A stretch of 64,000 bases of DNA from Lewinella sp. W8 (GCF_004375085.3 NZ_SNAQ03000009.1:124001-188000); one strand, 5' to 3'; counted from the first letter of the stretch, positions 24,402-33,884 are shown. The notes: generated by a model not told the origin, from the letters alone. A program made the numbers and translations.

Positions 24402-27029
24402 CTAGCGCCAGGAGATGGAAAGTTTAATGTTTGGGGTGAAGCCGAGTCCCATGGTATCGATGATGTCGAGGGAGAATCGGGAGGGGTTCAGGCGATCGGG
24501 GTCGCGGCGGGAGAGGAAAAATTGTCGGTGCAGGATATTCGACTGGTCGTACACGTTGAGGAAGGAGATGCCTAGTTGCCCCCGGAAGGAGTTATCCGGT
24601 GGTTGCCAGTTGTAGAAGAGGGAGAAATCCAGGCGATGAAAGGCGGGCAGGGTGATAGCATTAAGTCGGCCGTAATCGAGGCGGGCCCGTACCCGGTCGT
24701 CCACCACCTCTTCCCGGACCCTGAGGACCCGGGTGAAGCGTGCTCCGGTGTGCCACCGCCATCCGAGGGAGGCGGTCCAGGGCCCCACGGAAAAGCTGTT
24801 CATCAGCTGTAGTTCGTGGCGGCGATCATTATCGGCCGGGACGGGCGGGCGGCGTCTTCCCGGAAATTCCCATTCCGATTTACTCAGGGTATAGATTACC
24901 CAACTGCGCCAGGGGCCGATTCTTTTTTTGAGGAGTGCGTTGAGTCCCTGGTTGCGGGAAGTGATCTCCACGAAAACGTTGTCCAGCTGATCAATATCGA
25001 GGGAGGTGGAGGAGAGTCCATTGATCCGTTTGTAGTAAAGCTCCACGTCAAAGAACCAGGAGCCAGGCTGACCGGTAAAACCAAGACTGACCTCCCGGCC
25101 GTTGGCCACGGGGAATTTTTCTCCATCGGCCAGGACCCAGAGTGCAGCGCTGTTGCCGACGGACTCCGGATTAAAGTCAATCAGCTCAACGGGAAACTGG
25201 TGGGTCTCACCGAATCCGGCCTTTAACCACCAGGACTTACCGACCCGATAGCTTCCGTCCAGACGGGGCTCAAAAAACAGCTCGTCCGTGGGGGCGTAGT
25301 ACTGTGCCCGCAGTCCGACCTCAACGCTCAGTGGCGAAGAGGGTCGGTTCCAGGCCCAGCTACCGAAGGCGGCCATCGCCTGGGCTTCTCCTTCGTTAAC
25401 GGCCCGCCGCTCCCGGTCGGATACCAGGGTATTAATCCCCGTCAACTCGAGGGTATGCGCAAACTGCTGCCCCTGTAGCCCGACCTTGAAGCGACCATTT
25501 TCCGGCGTGATGCGCTCGTATTCTGCCCGGAGCGAGTATTCTTCGATGCCGCTGAGCCTTGACTCCGAAATTTCGGTGTTCCGGGCGGAGTATTGATTCC
25601 CCCCCTGATTTTCAAAGCGCGTAAAGGCCGCCTGCAGGAGAATACTTTCTCCCTTACCAACCGATTGGCGCAGGTTGAGTCCAAGTCCGTGGTTATCCGT
25701 TTCCAGGGCATCCGTAAACTGCCGGGTGCCGGTGGAAGCATAGGTGAACTGGTCGTACTGGGTGAATCCGCTCAGCGTGAGGTCCGTTTCCCGGCCGATG
25801 TCCCAGTGCAGGCGACCATTGAGTTCGCGGAAGTTGAAGGATTCGGTTTCCTCTCCACCGAAGATCTCGTGCAGATTGGCGCTTTGCAGCACACCGTCCC
25901 GGTAGCTGCTGTAGGTGGGGCCGGTCAGGAGTAAGTCCACTGAGGACCGACCGGCAAGGTGGAGGTCCGACGAACCGGCCACCAGGGGCACCTTCAGGTG
26001 ACCGTCGACGCCGAGCAGGCTCAGTCCGGCGCCACCCTGCAGGTGATCGACGACCTCCCGGTCCGTTTCCATATTGATCAGTCCGGAAACGCGACCGCCG
26101 AAGGCGGCATCCGCCTGCCCGCGCAGGATTTGCATTTTGTCAATCAGCTCCGGGCTGAAGTTGGAGATCATCCCGAAGTAGTGCCCCGGGGAGTAGACGG
26201 GAATCCCGTCCCAGAGGATCAGGTTCTGATCCCGGCTCCCCCCACGGATACTCAGGTTGCCCGCCGTTTCGCCCTGGTTGGTGATGCCGGGCAGGAGGCC
26301 GGCCAGGCGGTAAACCTCCTGGTCCACGAAACCGGGAACATTGGCGCTGGCGTTGGGAGTGAGGGTGAGTCGGCGACCGTCGGGGGAAGCCAAGATACCG
26401 TCCGTGAGGTATTCCCGGATTTCGATGGTCCCCAACTCGACGGCCAGGGGCGTTAGCCGGATAACCTGATCGGGGGAAAGGAGCAGGTCACGGAGGGATA
26501 AGCGTTGTTGCTCGAACCCCAGGTTCGACACCAGGAGGGTATCCCGCACGGAAGAGAAGAGCCTTAAGGACATACTACCCTCCTCATCCGCTACCCCACC
26601 GGCGCGGCTTCCGAGCAGGCCGATCTGGGCGAAGGACAGTCCCTTCCCCTCCGGATCGACAATGTGCAGGGGAATTCTCCACTCCCGATCAGCACCTTCG
26701 GCCAGACGCCTTACCGTGACGTAGCCTTCCCGGAGCCAGCGTCCCTGGAGGCCGTAGGCGCCCAACAGTCGCTGCTCCACCCAGTTCCAATCTGCCGCCC
26801 GGAAGGAGCAAGAAACGCGGATGCCTTCGAGATCGGCATCCTGAAAGGAGAAGCGCAGGCCCCGTTCCGTTTCCAGCGACTGGAGGACATCCTTCAGTGG
26901 TACGTCCGTGTACTCGGCGGAAAGGGAGAAGGCGTCCGGTGACTGTCCGTGGAGGCTCATCATCGCGCCCCACAGAAAAAGCCAAAACACTATCCGGATC
27001 CTCGTTTGCTGAGGCATGCCATTATTCAT
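24402..27029 (-). CDS. TonB-dependent outer-membrane receptor with STN signalling domain (FecA-like)
   Basis: This 875-residue receptor has a signal peptide, then a secretin/TonB N-terminal (STN) domain at ~35-110 (VPLKDVLQSLETERGLRFSF). A carboxypeptidase-like beta-sandwich follows (~120-200). The plug begins near residue 225 and includes LLPGITNQGETAGNLSIRGG and NLILWDGIPVYSPGHYFGM, and the rest is the 22-strand barrel. STN domains contact the FecR anti-sigma factor, matching the fecR and sigma genes just upstream. Start 27029 overlaps fecR by 8 bp; an ATG at 27017 is the alternative. The substrate is unknown; FecA relatives import ferric chelates. Confidence 0.9.
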   Translation of the reverse strand: MNNGMPQQTRIRIVFWLFLWGAMMSLHGQSPDAFSLSAEYTDVPLKDVLQSLETERGLRFSFQDADLEGIRVSCSFRAADWNWVEQRLLGAYGLQGRWLREGYVTVRRLAEGADREWRIPLHIVDPEGKGLSFAQIGLLGSRAGGVADEEGSMSLRLFSSVRDTLLVSNLGFEQQRLSLRDLLLSPDQVIRLTPLAVELGTIEIREYLTDGILASPDGRRLTLTPNASANVPGFVDQEVYRLAGLLPGITNQGETAGNLSIRGGSRDQNLILWDGIPVYSPGHYFGMISNFSPELIDKMQILRGQADAAFGGRVSGLINMETDREVVDHLQGGAGLSLLGVDGHLKVPLVAGSSDLHLAGRSSVDLLLTGPTYSSYRDGVLQSANLHEIFGGEETESFNFRELNGRLHWDIGRETDLTLSGFTQYDQFTYASTGTRQFTDALETDNHGLGLNLRQSVGKGESILLQAAFTRFENQGGNQYSARNTEISESRLSGIEEYSLRAEYERITPENGRFKVGLQGQQFAHTLELTGINTLVSDRERRAVNEGEAQAMAAFGSWAWNRPSSPLSVEVGLRAQYYAPTDELFFEPRLDGSYRVGKSWWLKAGFGETHQFPVELIDFNPESVGNSAALWVLADGEKFPVANGREVSLGFTGQPGSWFFDVELYYKRINGLSSTSLDIDQLDNVFVEITSRNQGLNALLKKRIGPWRSWVIYTLSKSEWEFPGRRRPPVPADNDRRHELQLMNSFSVGPWTASLGWRWHTGARFTRVLRVREEVVDDRVRARLDYGRLNAITLPAFHRLDFSLFYNWQPPDNSFRGQLGISFLNVYDQSNILHRQFFLSRRDPDRLNPSRFSLDIIDTMGLGFTPNIKLSISWR

Positions 27030-27975
27030 TCGGAAGGACCTCCAGGCGGCGGCCTTCTAATTTATACGTCAATCGGGTGATTGGATCGAAGATGACCTCA
27101 AGGGCCAGGGGTAAATCGTCATTCGGGAAGGTGACCGTGATCGGCTCGCCGTCCAACAGGCCTTCGGGAGCGGACAGTTCCAGATCATACTGTCGGGTCA
27201 ACTCGGCCAGCACTTCGGCGAGGGGCCGTCGGGAGAAACGGGAGCTGCCGTCCAGCCAGTCGGTAATCTCCCGGGCCAGGGTATCCGCAGTGACGGGCGT
27301 CTGGCCGTCCGCGTAGGCAACCGATTTTCCGGGCGTCAGCAGAAAGGTATCCCGTACGCCGGCGAAGCTGACCGACACGCGTCCTTCCGTGCAACCAACT
27401 TCCATGAAGCCGTCGCGGGTGTAGACGTTGAAGGCCGTTCCCAGTACCGTTACGGTACCCAGGGACGTGTTGACGGAAAACGGCTCGGCGGCTTTTTCCA
27501 CCTCAAAGAAGGCTTCTCCGGTAAGGGCTACCTGCCGCTGTCCTTCGGGTTGATCGAAGCGGAGTTCACTGTCCGCGTTCAGGCGTACGGTGGACCCTTC
27601 GGGCAGCCGAATGACTTCCGTGCTGCCGGGTGCACTAACGAACTGATTGGAAGAACCAGGGAAGAGAAACCACACGGATAGCAGAACGCCCACCAGAGCG
27701 GCGGCGGCGGCCATCCAGGGCACGAGTCTTAGGGCGATGCCGCGGGATGCCGTGGACTTGGGGGTGGCCGGGGACTTGGCCAGGGTCGCCCGCAGGCGCC
27801 CCAACTCCGCCCGAGCGTCGTAAGCCGGGAGGGAGACCTTATCCATGGCCGCGACGATTTTCTCGTAGTCACCGAAGTCACTACGGGCCCGCAGGGCGGT
27901 TTCTTCACCGTCCTCCAGCTCCCCGCTGATCCAGCGGGCCAAAAGCGTGTCGTCCGAGAATTTTTCGTCTGCCAT
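27022..27975 (-). CDS. FecR family anti-sigma factor
   Basis: The cytoplasmic N-terminus (MADEKFSDDTLLARWISGEL) is the sigma-binding segment. One membrane helix follows (VPWMAAAAALVGVLLSVWFLF), then the periplasmic FecR domain with LPEGSTVRLNADSELRF and ALTGEAFFEVEKAAEPFSV, and a C-terminal DUF4974-type domain (RPLAEVLAELTRQYDLEL). It holds the ECF sigma factor inactive until the loaded receptor signals through its STN domain. An ATG four codons upstream (27987) is also possible. It lies between the sigma and receptor genes. Confidence 0.93.
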   Translation of the reverse strand: MADEKFSDDTLLARWISGELEDGEETALRARSDFGDYEKIVAAMDKVSLPAYDARAELGRLRATLAKSPATPKSTASRGIALRLVPWMAAAAALVGVLLSVWFLFPGSSNQFVSAPGSTEVIRLPEGSTVRLNADSELRFDQPEGQRQVALTGEAFFEVEKAAEPFSVNTSLGTVTVLGTAFNVYTRDGFMEVGCTEGRVSVSFAGVRDTFLLTPGKSVAYADGQTPVTADTLAREITDWLDGSSRFSRRPLAEVLAELTRQYDLELSAPEGLLDGEPITVTFPNDDLPLALEVIFDPITRLTYKLEGRRLEVLPNE

Positions 27976-28061
27976 GGTGATGGTCAATTGGTGAAAGCAG
28001 GGCTTTCTGCTGACTGTAATCCCTTACTTCCCGAATACCCTACCCCTGCGGGAAGATTTTT

Positions 28062-28580
28062 TTAAATACCGGGATGCAACTCCCGCAAAGTCGTCAGGGC
28101 GCGGTGCATTCTTTTCTCCACGGCCTTCTGGCTGATGTCGAGCAGCTCAGCAATTTCCCGGTACTTCAGGCCATCCATCCGGTTGAGCAGGAACACCTCC
28201 CGGGCGCCTTCGGGGAGATTGGCGATGGCCCCCATCAGCTGCTCGTGAAATTCTTTTTCTTCCAGGACGGCTTCGGGCGAGGGGGCGTCTTCCGTCCGGT
28301 GGCTGGCCCAGTCGGTATACTTTTCGGCGACGACCGTGCGGCGGATTTGCTTGAGGAATAAATTTTCCGCTACCCGGAAGAGCCAGGCCTTGGCCGCTTC
28401 GGGAATGACCTTGCTGCAATTTTCGTAGAGTTTGAGGAAGGCGTCCTGGACCAGATCCGCGGCCCGCTCGGCGTCGCCCGTCCGGTAAAGCAGGAAATTG
28501 CGCAGCAGGGGTGCCACCCGCAAAAAGGTCTGGTCAAAAACCGATTCCTCACATACTCCGGCGGGGCCTGAATCTTCCAC
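28062..28580 (-). CDS. ECF RNA polymerase sigma factor (FecI-like)
   Basis: Region 2 is seen in AERAADLVQDAFLKLYEN and AKAWLFRVAENLFLKQIRR; region 4 in LPEGAREVFLLNRMDGLKYR and IAELLDISQKAVEKRMHRAL. A GTG at 28580 gives a 172-residue protein of normal ECF length. The frame stays open to ATGs at 28676 and 28724, but that extension looks like leader DNA, not protein. It should transcribe the fecR/TonB operon 74 bp downstream. Start uncertain, family certain. Confidence 0.88.
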   Translation of the reverse strand: MEDSGPAGVCEESVFDQTFLRVAPLLRNFLLYRTGDAERAADLVQDAFLKLYENCSKVIPEAAKAWLFRVAENLFLKQIRRTVVAEKYTDWASHRTEDAPSPEAVLEEKEFHEQLMGAIANLPEGAREVFLLNRMDGLKYREIAELLDISQKAVEKRMHRALTTLRELHPGI

Positions 28581-28694
28581 GGAAAAATAATTTTTCAGAA
28601 AAATTGACTCGAAAGGTAGGGTAAAAATTGTCCAGGGGATTAAAGAAAATGTTCCGCGGCGCCACTGGAACAACATAATCCCATCACTCTTAAC

Positions 28695-28707
28695 TGGCAC
28701 GTTGCCA
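28695..28707. promoter_or_regulatory. Short inverted repeat in a divergent promoter region
   Basis: TGGCA-CGT-TGCCA lies 23 bp before the ATG of the repeat lipoprotein and upstream of the divergent sigma gene. It could be an operator but may be chance. Confidence 0.25.
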
Positions 28708-28729
28708 ATTAATACCCAAATCAAAATCC

Positions 28730-30094
28730 ATGCGTACCATCATTAAAACAATGCCCCTTGCGCTGCTGCTTTGCGGCCTCGGTTTTTTCTTCACGAGCTG
28801 CGATGAAGATCAATTTCAGGAAAGCATCGAACCGACCCTGGAAGCCGACTTTGAAATGAACGAGATCGTCGCCCTGGCCCTGCCGCCAGCGGAGGCGACC
28901 AGCACCCTGACCAAGAGCGATCGTTGCTTCACCTTCGTCTACCCCGTAACCTTCAGCCTCCGCGGCGGCACGGAAGTGACCGTGGAGAGCGACGAAGAAC
29001 TGGAGGCCCTGCTCACGGACGTCCGTGGCAACATGGGGGCCCTGCGCCCCAACTTCCCCATCACGGTCCTGATCAACGGAGAGGAAGATAACGCCCGGAC
29101 CATCGCCGGCGCGACCGCCTTCCGCGCCCTCGTGGATCGTTGCGCCGGGGATAACGACGGGCAGCGCGACTGCTTCACCTACAACTTCCCCATTGACCTG
29201 ACCATTGACGGCGCTACCGTAACGGTAAACAGCGGGGAAGAATGGCGTGCCGCCATTCAGGAAGCCGGCCGCGGTGCTACCATTCGCATCAACTTCCCCA
29301 TCACCGTAACGGTGGGCGACAACACCCTGACCCTGGAGAATGCCGTGGCCCTGCAGCGCCTCCGCCGTCGCTGCGCCATCCGCAACGACCGGGTGGACGA
29401 ACGCGGACACCCCTGCTTCCGCTACGTATTCCCCGTGGACCTGACCATTGATGGCGCCACCGTAACGGTGAACAGCTACCAGGAATGGCGTGATGCCGTG
29501 GTGGAAGCCGGACGCGGTGCGTCCGTGGAAGTCAACTTCCCCGTAACGGTCGTCGTACCCGGGCAGGATGCTCCCCTGACGGTGGAGAGCCGCGAGGAGC
29601 TGCGCGACATTCGCGAAAGCTGCGTGGAGGACCGCACGCCGGGTTGCTTCTCCATCAACTTTCCCATCCGCCTGATGGTGGGTGACCGGGTGATTCGGGT
29701 GAACAGCTTCGCCGAGTGGCGGCGCGTGATCGCCCGCGCCGGTGGACGTAACGTAAGCATCGTCTTCCCCATCATCGTCACCTACGACGACCGCGACCGC
29801 CGCGTGCTGGTCAACAACGCCCGGGAATACCGCCGCCGCATCGCGGCCTGTCGGGCGAGTGACGAGATCGAAGCGCCCTGCTTCCGCTTCGTCTACCCCC
29901 TCGACCTGGCGGTTGGCGACCAGGTATTCACGGTAAATAACCTGCGGGAGATGGCGCGCGTCCGCGCCGAGGCCGGCGACCGGGACGTGAGTTTCGTCTA
30001 TCCCTTCTCCGTTACCCTCCCGACCAGCGATGCCCCCACGGAAATTGAAGATCCGGAAGCCTACGCCCGACTCCTGGCCTCCTGCCAGGAATAA
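28730..30094 (+). CDS. Lipoprotein made of five ~70-residue Cys-bracketed repeats
   Basis: The 454-residue product has a lipoprotein signal ending FFFTSCDED (Cys24). After an acidic linker come five repeats at about residues 66-138, 148-215, 229-298, 306-374 and 384-452. Each starts with Cys-Phe and a YP/FP strand (CFTYNFPIDLTIDGATVTVN), has a middle helix (SxxEWRxxIxxAGRGA), a second FPITV strand, then a helix ending in Cys. The two Cys of each unit could form a disulfide. The repeats are close at DNA level (compare 29191 with 29437). Surface display is likely. Function is unknown; it is divergent from the Fec-type operon. Confidence 0.85.
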   Translation: MRTIIKTMPLALLLCGLGFFFTSCDEDQFQESIEPTLEADFEMNEIVALALPPAEATSTLTKSDRCFTFVYPVTFSLRGGTEVTVESDEELEALLTDVRGNMGALRPNFPITVLINGEEDNARTIAGATAFRALVDRCAGDNDGQRDCFTYNFPIDLTIDGATVTVNSGEEWRAAIQEAGRGATIRINFPITVTVGDNTLTLENAVALQRLRRRCAIRNDRVDERGHPCFRYVFPVDLTIDGATVTVNSYQEWRDAVVEAGRGASVEVNFPVTVVVPGQDAPLTVESREELRDIRESCVEDRTPGCFSINFPIRLMVGDRVIRVNSFAEWRRVIARAGGRNVSIVFPIIVTYDDRDRRVLVNNAREYRRRIAACRASDEIEAPCFRFVYPLDLAVGDQVFTVNNLREMARVRAEAGDRDVSFVYPFSVTLPTSDAPTEIEDPEAYARLLASCQE

Positions 30095-30129
30095 ACGATA
30101 AGCCTAACACTATCTTTTAGTATTTCTTC

Positions 30130-30160
30130 GCGCGGCCGGATTCCCGGCCGCGCTTTTTTT
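30130..30160 (+). terminator. Rho-independent terminator of the repeat lipoprotein gene
   Basis: A 10-bp perfect GC stem (GCGCGGCCGG at 30130-30139 with 30144-30153), a 4-nt loop and seven T residues lie 36 bp after the stop codon. Confidence 0.9.
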
Positions 30161-30186
30161 GTGTGGGGCTGGGGGGCTTCCCCGTA

Positions 30187-30376
30187 GCACACTCAAAGGT
30201 GCTGCGCACCCTTCGAGGTGCAAGGGAGGTTTCCTCGACTCCTCGAAGCGCGCTGGCCTGACGCAGTCAGACAGCTCCTTTGAGCGTGCCTTCGGGGAAA
30301 CTTCAAGTAATCAGCACAAGTGAGGGATTTCCGCAAGCACACTCAAAGGTGCTGCGCACCCTTCGAGGTGCAGGAA
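30187..30376. repeat. REP-like palindromic repeats upstream of the RAYT gene
   Basis: Element A (30187-30234) starts GCACACTCAAAGGTGC and contains the hairpin GGTGC-TGC-GCACC. Element B (30239-30315) contains CTGAC-GCA-GTCAG and ends CCTTTGAGCGTGCC. A and B are imperfect inverted copies of each other (GCAC-CTCAAAGG at one end, CTTCGAGG at the other). A second, shorter A copy lies at 30337-30376, just before the transposase promoter region. Confidence 0.85.
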
Positions 30377-30414
30377 GGTTGGTAAATTCGAAAGCTTTCT
30401 CCTACCTTAAGGAT

Positions 30415-31011
30415 ATGCCTAAGAAACACCCTACACCACTTTATCCTAACGGTTACTACCATATTTTCAACCGAGGTATTGACCGTGAAATTATTTTCCA
30501 GGAAGCGGAAGATTTTCAGGTCTTCAAGAGACTGCTGCAAAAGTATATACCTGAAATAGGGGTTCTCCATGCTTATGCACTCATGCCTGATCATTTTCAC
30601 CTGGTTATCAGCACACATTCCGCCGAGAATCTCGCCCCCTTCAGATTAAAGGATCCCCATGGTTTATCCAGAGTGATTGGACACCTACAAAACGCCTACG
30701 CCAAGCGATACAATAACCGATACCGTAGGGTAAGCGGCCTATTTGAAAGAAAATTCGAACGCAAGCTCGTTGCCTTAAAAGAATACTTCAGGACGCTTAT
30801 CCTTTACCTACACTTCAATCCCCAGAAACACGGTTTCATCCGTTCATACAAAGACTATCCATGGACTTCCTTTCAAGAATACTTGAGGTCAAATAACCAA
30901 GCGCTCATCAACCCACAAAAGGTGCTTTCCCTTTTCGGTAGTCGACAGCAATTCCTAGAAGCTCACGAGCAACAAGACAACATTTTTTGGGCCAAAATCC
31001 TGGAGCCATAA
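30415..31011 (+). CDS. REP-associated tyrosine transposase (RAYT, Y1/IS200-like)
   Basis: The 198-residue product (ATG at 30415; an upstream ATG would translate the REP sequence) has the HUH single-strand nuclease core. That core is YYHIFNRGIDREIIF, then the metal-binding HUH motif ALMPDHFHLVI, then the catalytic-Tyr helix NAYAKRYNNRYRRVSGLFE. The C-terminal part (YLHFNPQKHGFIRSYKDYPW) is typical of RAYTs. Such enzymes cut REP palindromes and are thought to be domesticated. REP-like elements lie on both sides. Confidence 0.9.
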   Translation: MPKKHPTPLYPNGYYHIFNRGIDREIIFQEAEDFQVFKRLLQKYIPEIGVLHAYALMPDHFHLVISTHSAENLAPFRLKDPHGLSRVIGHLQNAYAKRYNNRYRRVSGLFERKFERKLVALKEYFRTLILYLHFNPQKHGFIRSYKDYPWTSFQEYLRSNNQALINPQKVLSLFGSRQQFLEAHEQQDNIFWAKILEP

Positions 31012-31021
31012 ATCTTCCTCG

Positions 31022-31167
31022 GCTCCTCGAAGCGTGCTGGCCTGACGCAGTCGGACAGCTCCTTTGAGAGTGCCTTCGGGGGAAATTTCAGGAATCAGCG
31101 CCAATCATGGATTTCTGGAAGCACACGCAAAGGTCCTGCGCACCCTTCGAGGTGCAAGGGAGGTTTC
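31022..31167. repeat. REP-like palindromic repeats downstream of the RAYT gene
   Basis: A second B element (31024-31098) and a third A element (31121-31167) match the upstream copies with scattered substitutions. The order is B-A here, while A-B-A lies upstream, so the transposase gene is embedded in the repeat array. Confidence 0.85.
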
Positions 31168-31499
31168 CCCGCCCCCCTCTGCACCTGCGCTCCGCCGCAA
31201 TTAATTTAATTCGGCGATCCCGACGAGCAAACGGAACTCGGGACGTCGCCCAAATCTTCGCCCTAAGCCGAGAAGCGGACCAATTTCCGGGACGGCGGTT
31301 GAACACAAATGTCTGCTGGTAGATTAAGTAGGCGATTTCGTAGAGAAAGGAGGTCGTTTAACAATCCATTAAAGATATCGCGGCGTCCTTTGTGGCGAAT
31401 TTCATTGAAATGCTTGTTTGAACTTCAATCAAGCCAGCAAACCAAAACCCAAAAAGCTCTAAGCCTTGGCCCAGTTGCGGGCTCCCCAAACAACCTAGC
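31168..31499. other. Intergenic leader of the TonB receptor gene
   Basis: No supported gene. An imperfect inverted repeat (GGCGATCCCGA at 31213-31223 with a match at 31238-31250) is present. The promoter of the receptor gene should be in the AT-richer part after 31300. Confidence 0.4.
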
Positions 31500-33884
31500 A
31501 TGCGCAAATTTTATTTTCTTGCCCTGCTCTTCGTCCTTGCCGTTTCGAGCCTCGCCGCTCAGGATAAGGTAACCATGAAGGGCTACGTTCGCGACGCGAG
31601 CAACGGCGAAACCCTCATCGGTGCCACCGTTTTCCTGGAGGGTACCACCCGGGGCACCACGACCAACGAATACGGATTTTACAGCCTCACCGTGGATCCC
31701 GGTGACTACGTCGTCGTGGCCACCTACCTGGGCTACGACGACCAGCGGGTAACCCTCCAGCTGCTCGGCAACATCACCCAGGATTTTGAGCTGTCCGAAG
31801 CCGGCACCCAACTACAGGAAATCGTCGTCACCGCCGAAGAAGAGGACCAGAACGTCAGCACCGTGCAGATGAGCGTGGAACGGCTGGACATGGCCACCAT
31901 CGAGCGGCTACCCGCCCTGCTCGGGGAGGTGGACGTACTGCGCAGCATCCAGCTGCTGCCCGGCGTAACGACCGTGGGCGAAGGCGCTGCGGGCTTCAAC
32001 GTACGCGGGGGCAGCATTGACCAAAACCTGGTGATTCTGGACGAAGCGCCCGTCTTCAATTCCAGCCACCTTTTCGGCTTTTTCTCGGTCTTCAATCCCG
32101 ACGCGGTGAAGGGCGTCAAGCTCTACAAGGGCGGCATCCCCGCCCGCTACGGCGGGCGACTGTCGTCGATCCTTGACGTGCGGATGAAGGAGGGCAACAA
32201 CAAGAAATTTCAGGCCCAGGGCGGCATCGGGACCATCTTCAGCCGCCTGAGCATCGAGGCCCCCATCGTCAAGGACAAATCCTCCTTCCTGCTGGCCGGC
32301 CGCCGCTCCTACATCGACGTGCTGGCCGCCCCCTTCCTCGGTGATGGCCTTTCGGGGACGGCCCTGAACTTCTACGACCTGACGCTGAAGACGAACTACA
32401 AATTCAGCGACAAGGACCAGATTTTCCTCTCCGGCTACCTGGGACGCGACGTCTTCAAGCCCGGCGATCAGGCCGGCTTCAGCTGGGGCAACGCCACGGC
32501 CACCCTGCGCTGGAACCACCTGTTTAACGACCGGCTGTTCAGCAACCTGACCTTTTACTACAGCGACTACGACTACGCCATCGACTTCGGCGACGACCCG
32601 AACGAAGACGCCTTCAACTGGGACGCGAGCATCATCAACCTGAGCCTGAAGCCGGAGTTCAGCTACTTCATCAACCCCGACAACGTCGTCCGCTTCGGCG
32701 GACAGACGATCTACTACCGCTTCGAGCCCGCCAACGCCGTGGCGGTCAGCGACGGACAGGAGATCAACATCAGCATCACCAATCAGTGGGCGCTGGAAAA
32801 CAGTATCTTCCTGGAGAACGAGCAGAGTATCTTTAAGCAGCGCATGAAGCTCAACTACGGCCTGCGCCTCTCCCACTTCGCCTACCTGGGCGGCCGCAAC
32901 CTCTACACCTTCGGGGAAGCCCCCGCCGAAGGACTGGCGCGCCCCCTGACCGGCATCACCCCCACCGAACGCGGCGAGGTGATCAAGGAATGGTTCAACC
33001 TGGAGCCCCGCGTGTCGCTGCAGTACCAGCTCAATCCGGCCAGCTCCCTGAAGGCCAGCTACCAGCGCACCGCCCAGTACATCCACCTGCTGAGCAACAC
33101 GGCGGCCTCCATCCCGCTGGACATCTGGACGCCCAGCACGAACAACATCGATCCCCAGCTGGCCGACCAGTTTGCCCTGGGCTACTTCCGCAACTTCAAG
33201 GACAATGCCTACGAGTTCTCGCTGGAGGGCTACTACAAGGACTTCGACAACCTGATCGACTACGTCGACGGCGCCGACCTGGTGCTGAACGAATTCGTGG
33301 AGGGGCAGGTCCTGGTGGGTGAAGGCCGGGCCTACGGTGCCGAGCTGCAATTCAAGAAAGTCAAGGGACGCTTTAACGGCTGGGTCAGCTACACGCTCTC
33401 CCGCACCGAACGGCTGGTGGAGGGCGTGAACAACAACGAGTGGTACCCCAGCCGCTTCGACCAGACCCACAACCTGAACATCACGGGCTTTTACGACCTG
33501 AGCGAGCGGACCGAGCTGAGCGCCACCTTCGTGTACAACACGGGCACGCCGCTCACGCTGGCCACCAGTGGCTACTACCAGCTGGGCTACTTCGTGCCCA
33601 ACAACGACGGCGACGGACGGAACAACTTCCGCATCCCGGACTACCACCGCCTCGACCTTTCGGTGACGATCAAGCCGAACCCCGAGAAGGCCGACAAGCG
33701 CTGGCGGGGCACCTGGGTCTTCGGGGTCTACAACCTCTACGCCCGCCGCAACCCCTTCACCGTCTTCGGCGATCAGGTCGAGGGACGGCCGCTCGTCGGG
33801 CAGCCCGTCGACACCCAGGCCATCCGCCTCAGCGTGGTGGGCAGCATCATCCCCAGCATCAGCTACAACTTCAAATTCCAGTAA
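31500..33884 (+). CDS. TonB-dependent receptor with carboxypeptidase-like N-terminal domain
   Basis: The 794-residue product has a signal peptide (FLALLFVLAVSSLAAQ). A carboxypeptidase-D regulatory-like domain lies at ~22-105 (VTMKGYVRDASNGETLIGATV). The plug follows with LRSIQLLPGVTTVGEGAAGF, NVRGGSIDQNLVILDEAPVF and GGIPARYGGRLSSILDVRM; the remainder is barrel, ending SISYNFKFQ. No STN domain is present, so it is a pure transporter. It is paired with a DUF4249 lipoprotein gene 53 bp downstream, a frequent Bacteroidota arrangement of unknown substrate. Confidence 0.93.
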   Translation: MRKFYFLALLFVLAVSSLAAQDKVTMKGYVRDASNGETLIGATVFLEGTTRGTTTNEYGFYSLTVDPGDYVVVATYLGYDDQRVTLQLLGNITQDFELSEAGTQLQEIVVTAEEEDQNVSTVQMSVERLDMATIERLPALLGEVDVLRSIQLLPGVTTVGEGAAGFNVRGGSIDQNLVILDEAPVFNSSHLFGFFSVFNPDAVKGVKLYKGGIPARYGGRLSSILDVRMKEGNNKKFQAQGGIGTIFSRLSIEAPIVKDKSSFLLAGRRSYIDVLAAPFLGDGLSGTALNFYDLTLKTNYKFSDKDQIFLSGYLGRDVFKPGDQAGFSWGNATATLRWNHLFNDRLFSNLTFYYSDYDYAIDFGDDPNEDAFNWDASIINLSLKPEFSYFINPDNVVRFGGQTIYYRFEPANAVAVSDGQEINISITNQWALENSIFLENEQSIFKQRMKLNYGLRLSHFAYLGGRNLYTFGEAPAEGLARPLTGITPTERGEVIKEWFNLEPRVSLQYQLNPASSLKASYQRTAQYIHLLSNTAASIPLDIWTPSTNNIDPQLADQFALGYFRNFKDNAYEFSLEGYYKDFDNLIDYVDGADLVLNEFVEGQVLVGEGRAYGAELQFKKVKGRFNGWVSYTLSRTERLVEGVNNNEWYPSRFDQTHNLNITGFYDLSERTELSATFVYNTGTPLTLATSGYYQLGYFVPNNDGDGRNNFRIPDYHRLDLSVTIKPNPEKADKRWRGTWVFGVYNLYARRNPFTVFGDQVEGRPLVGQPVDTQAIRLSVVGSIIPSISYNFKFQ

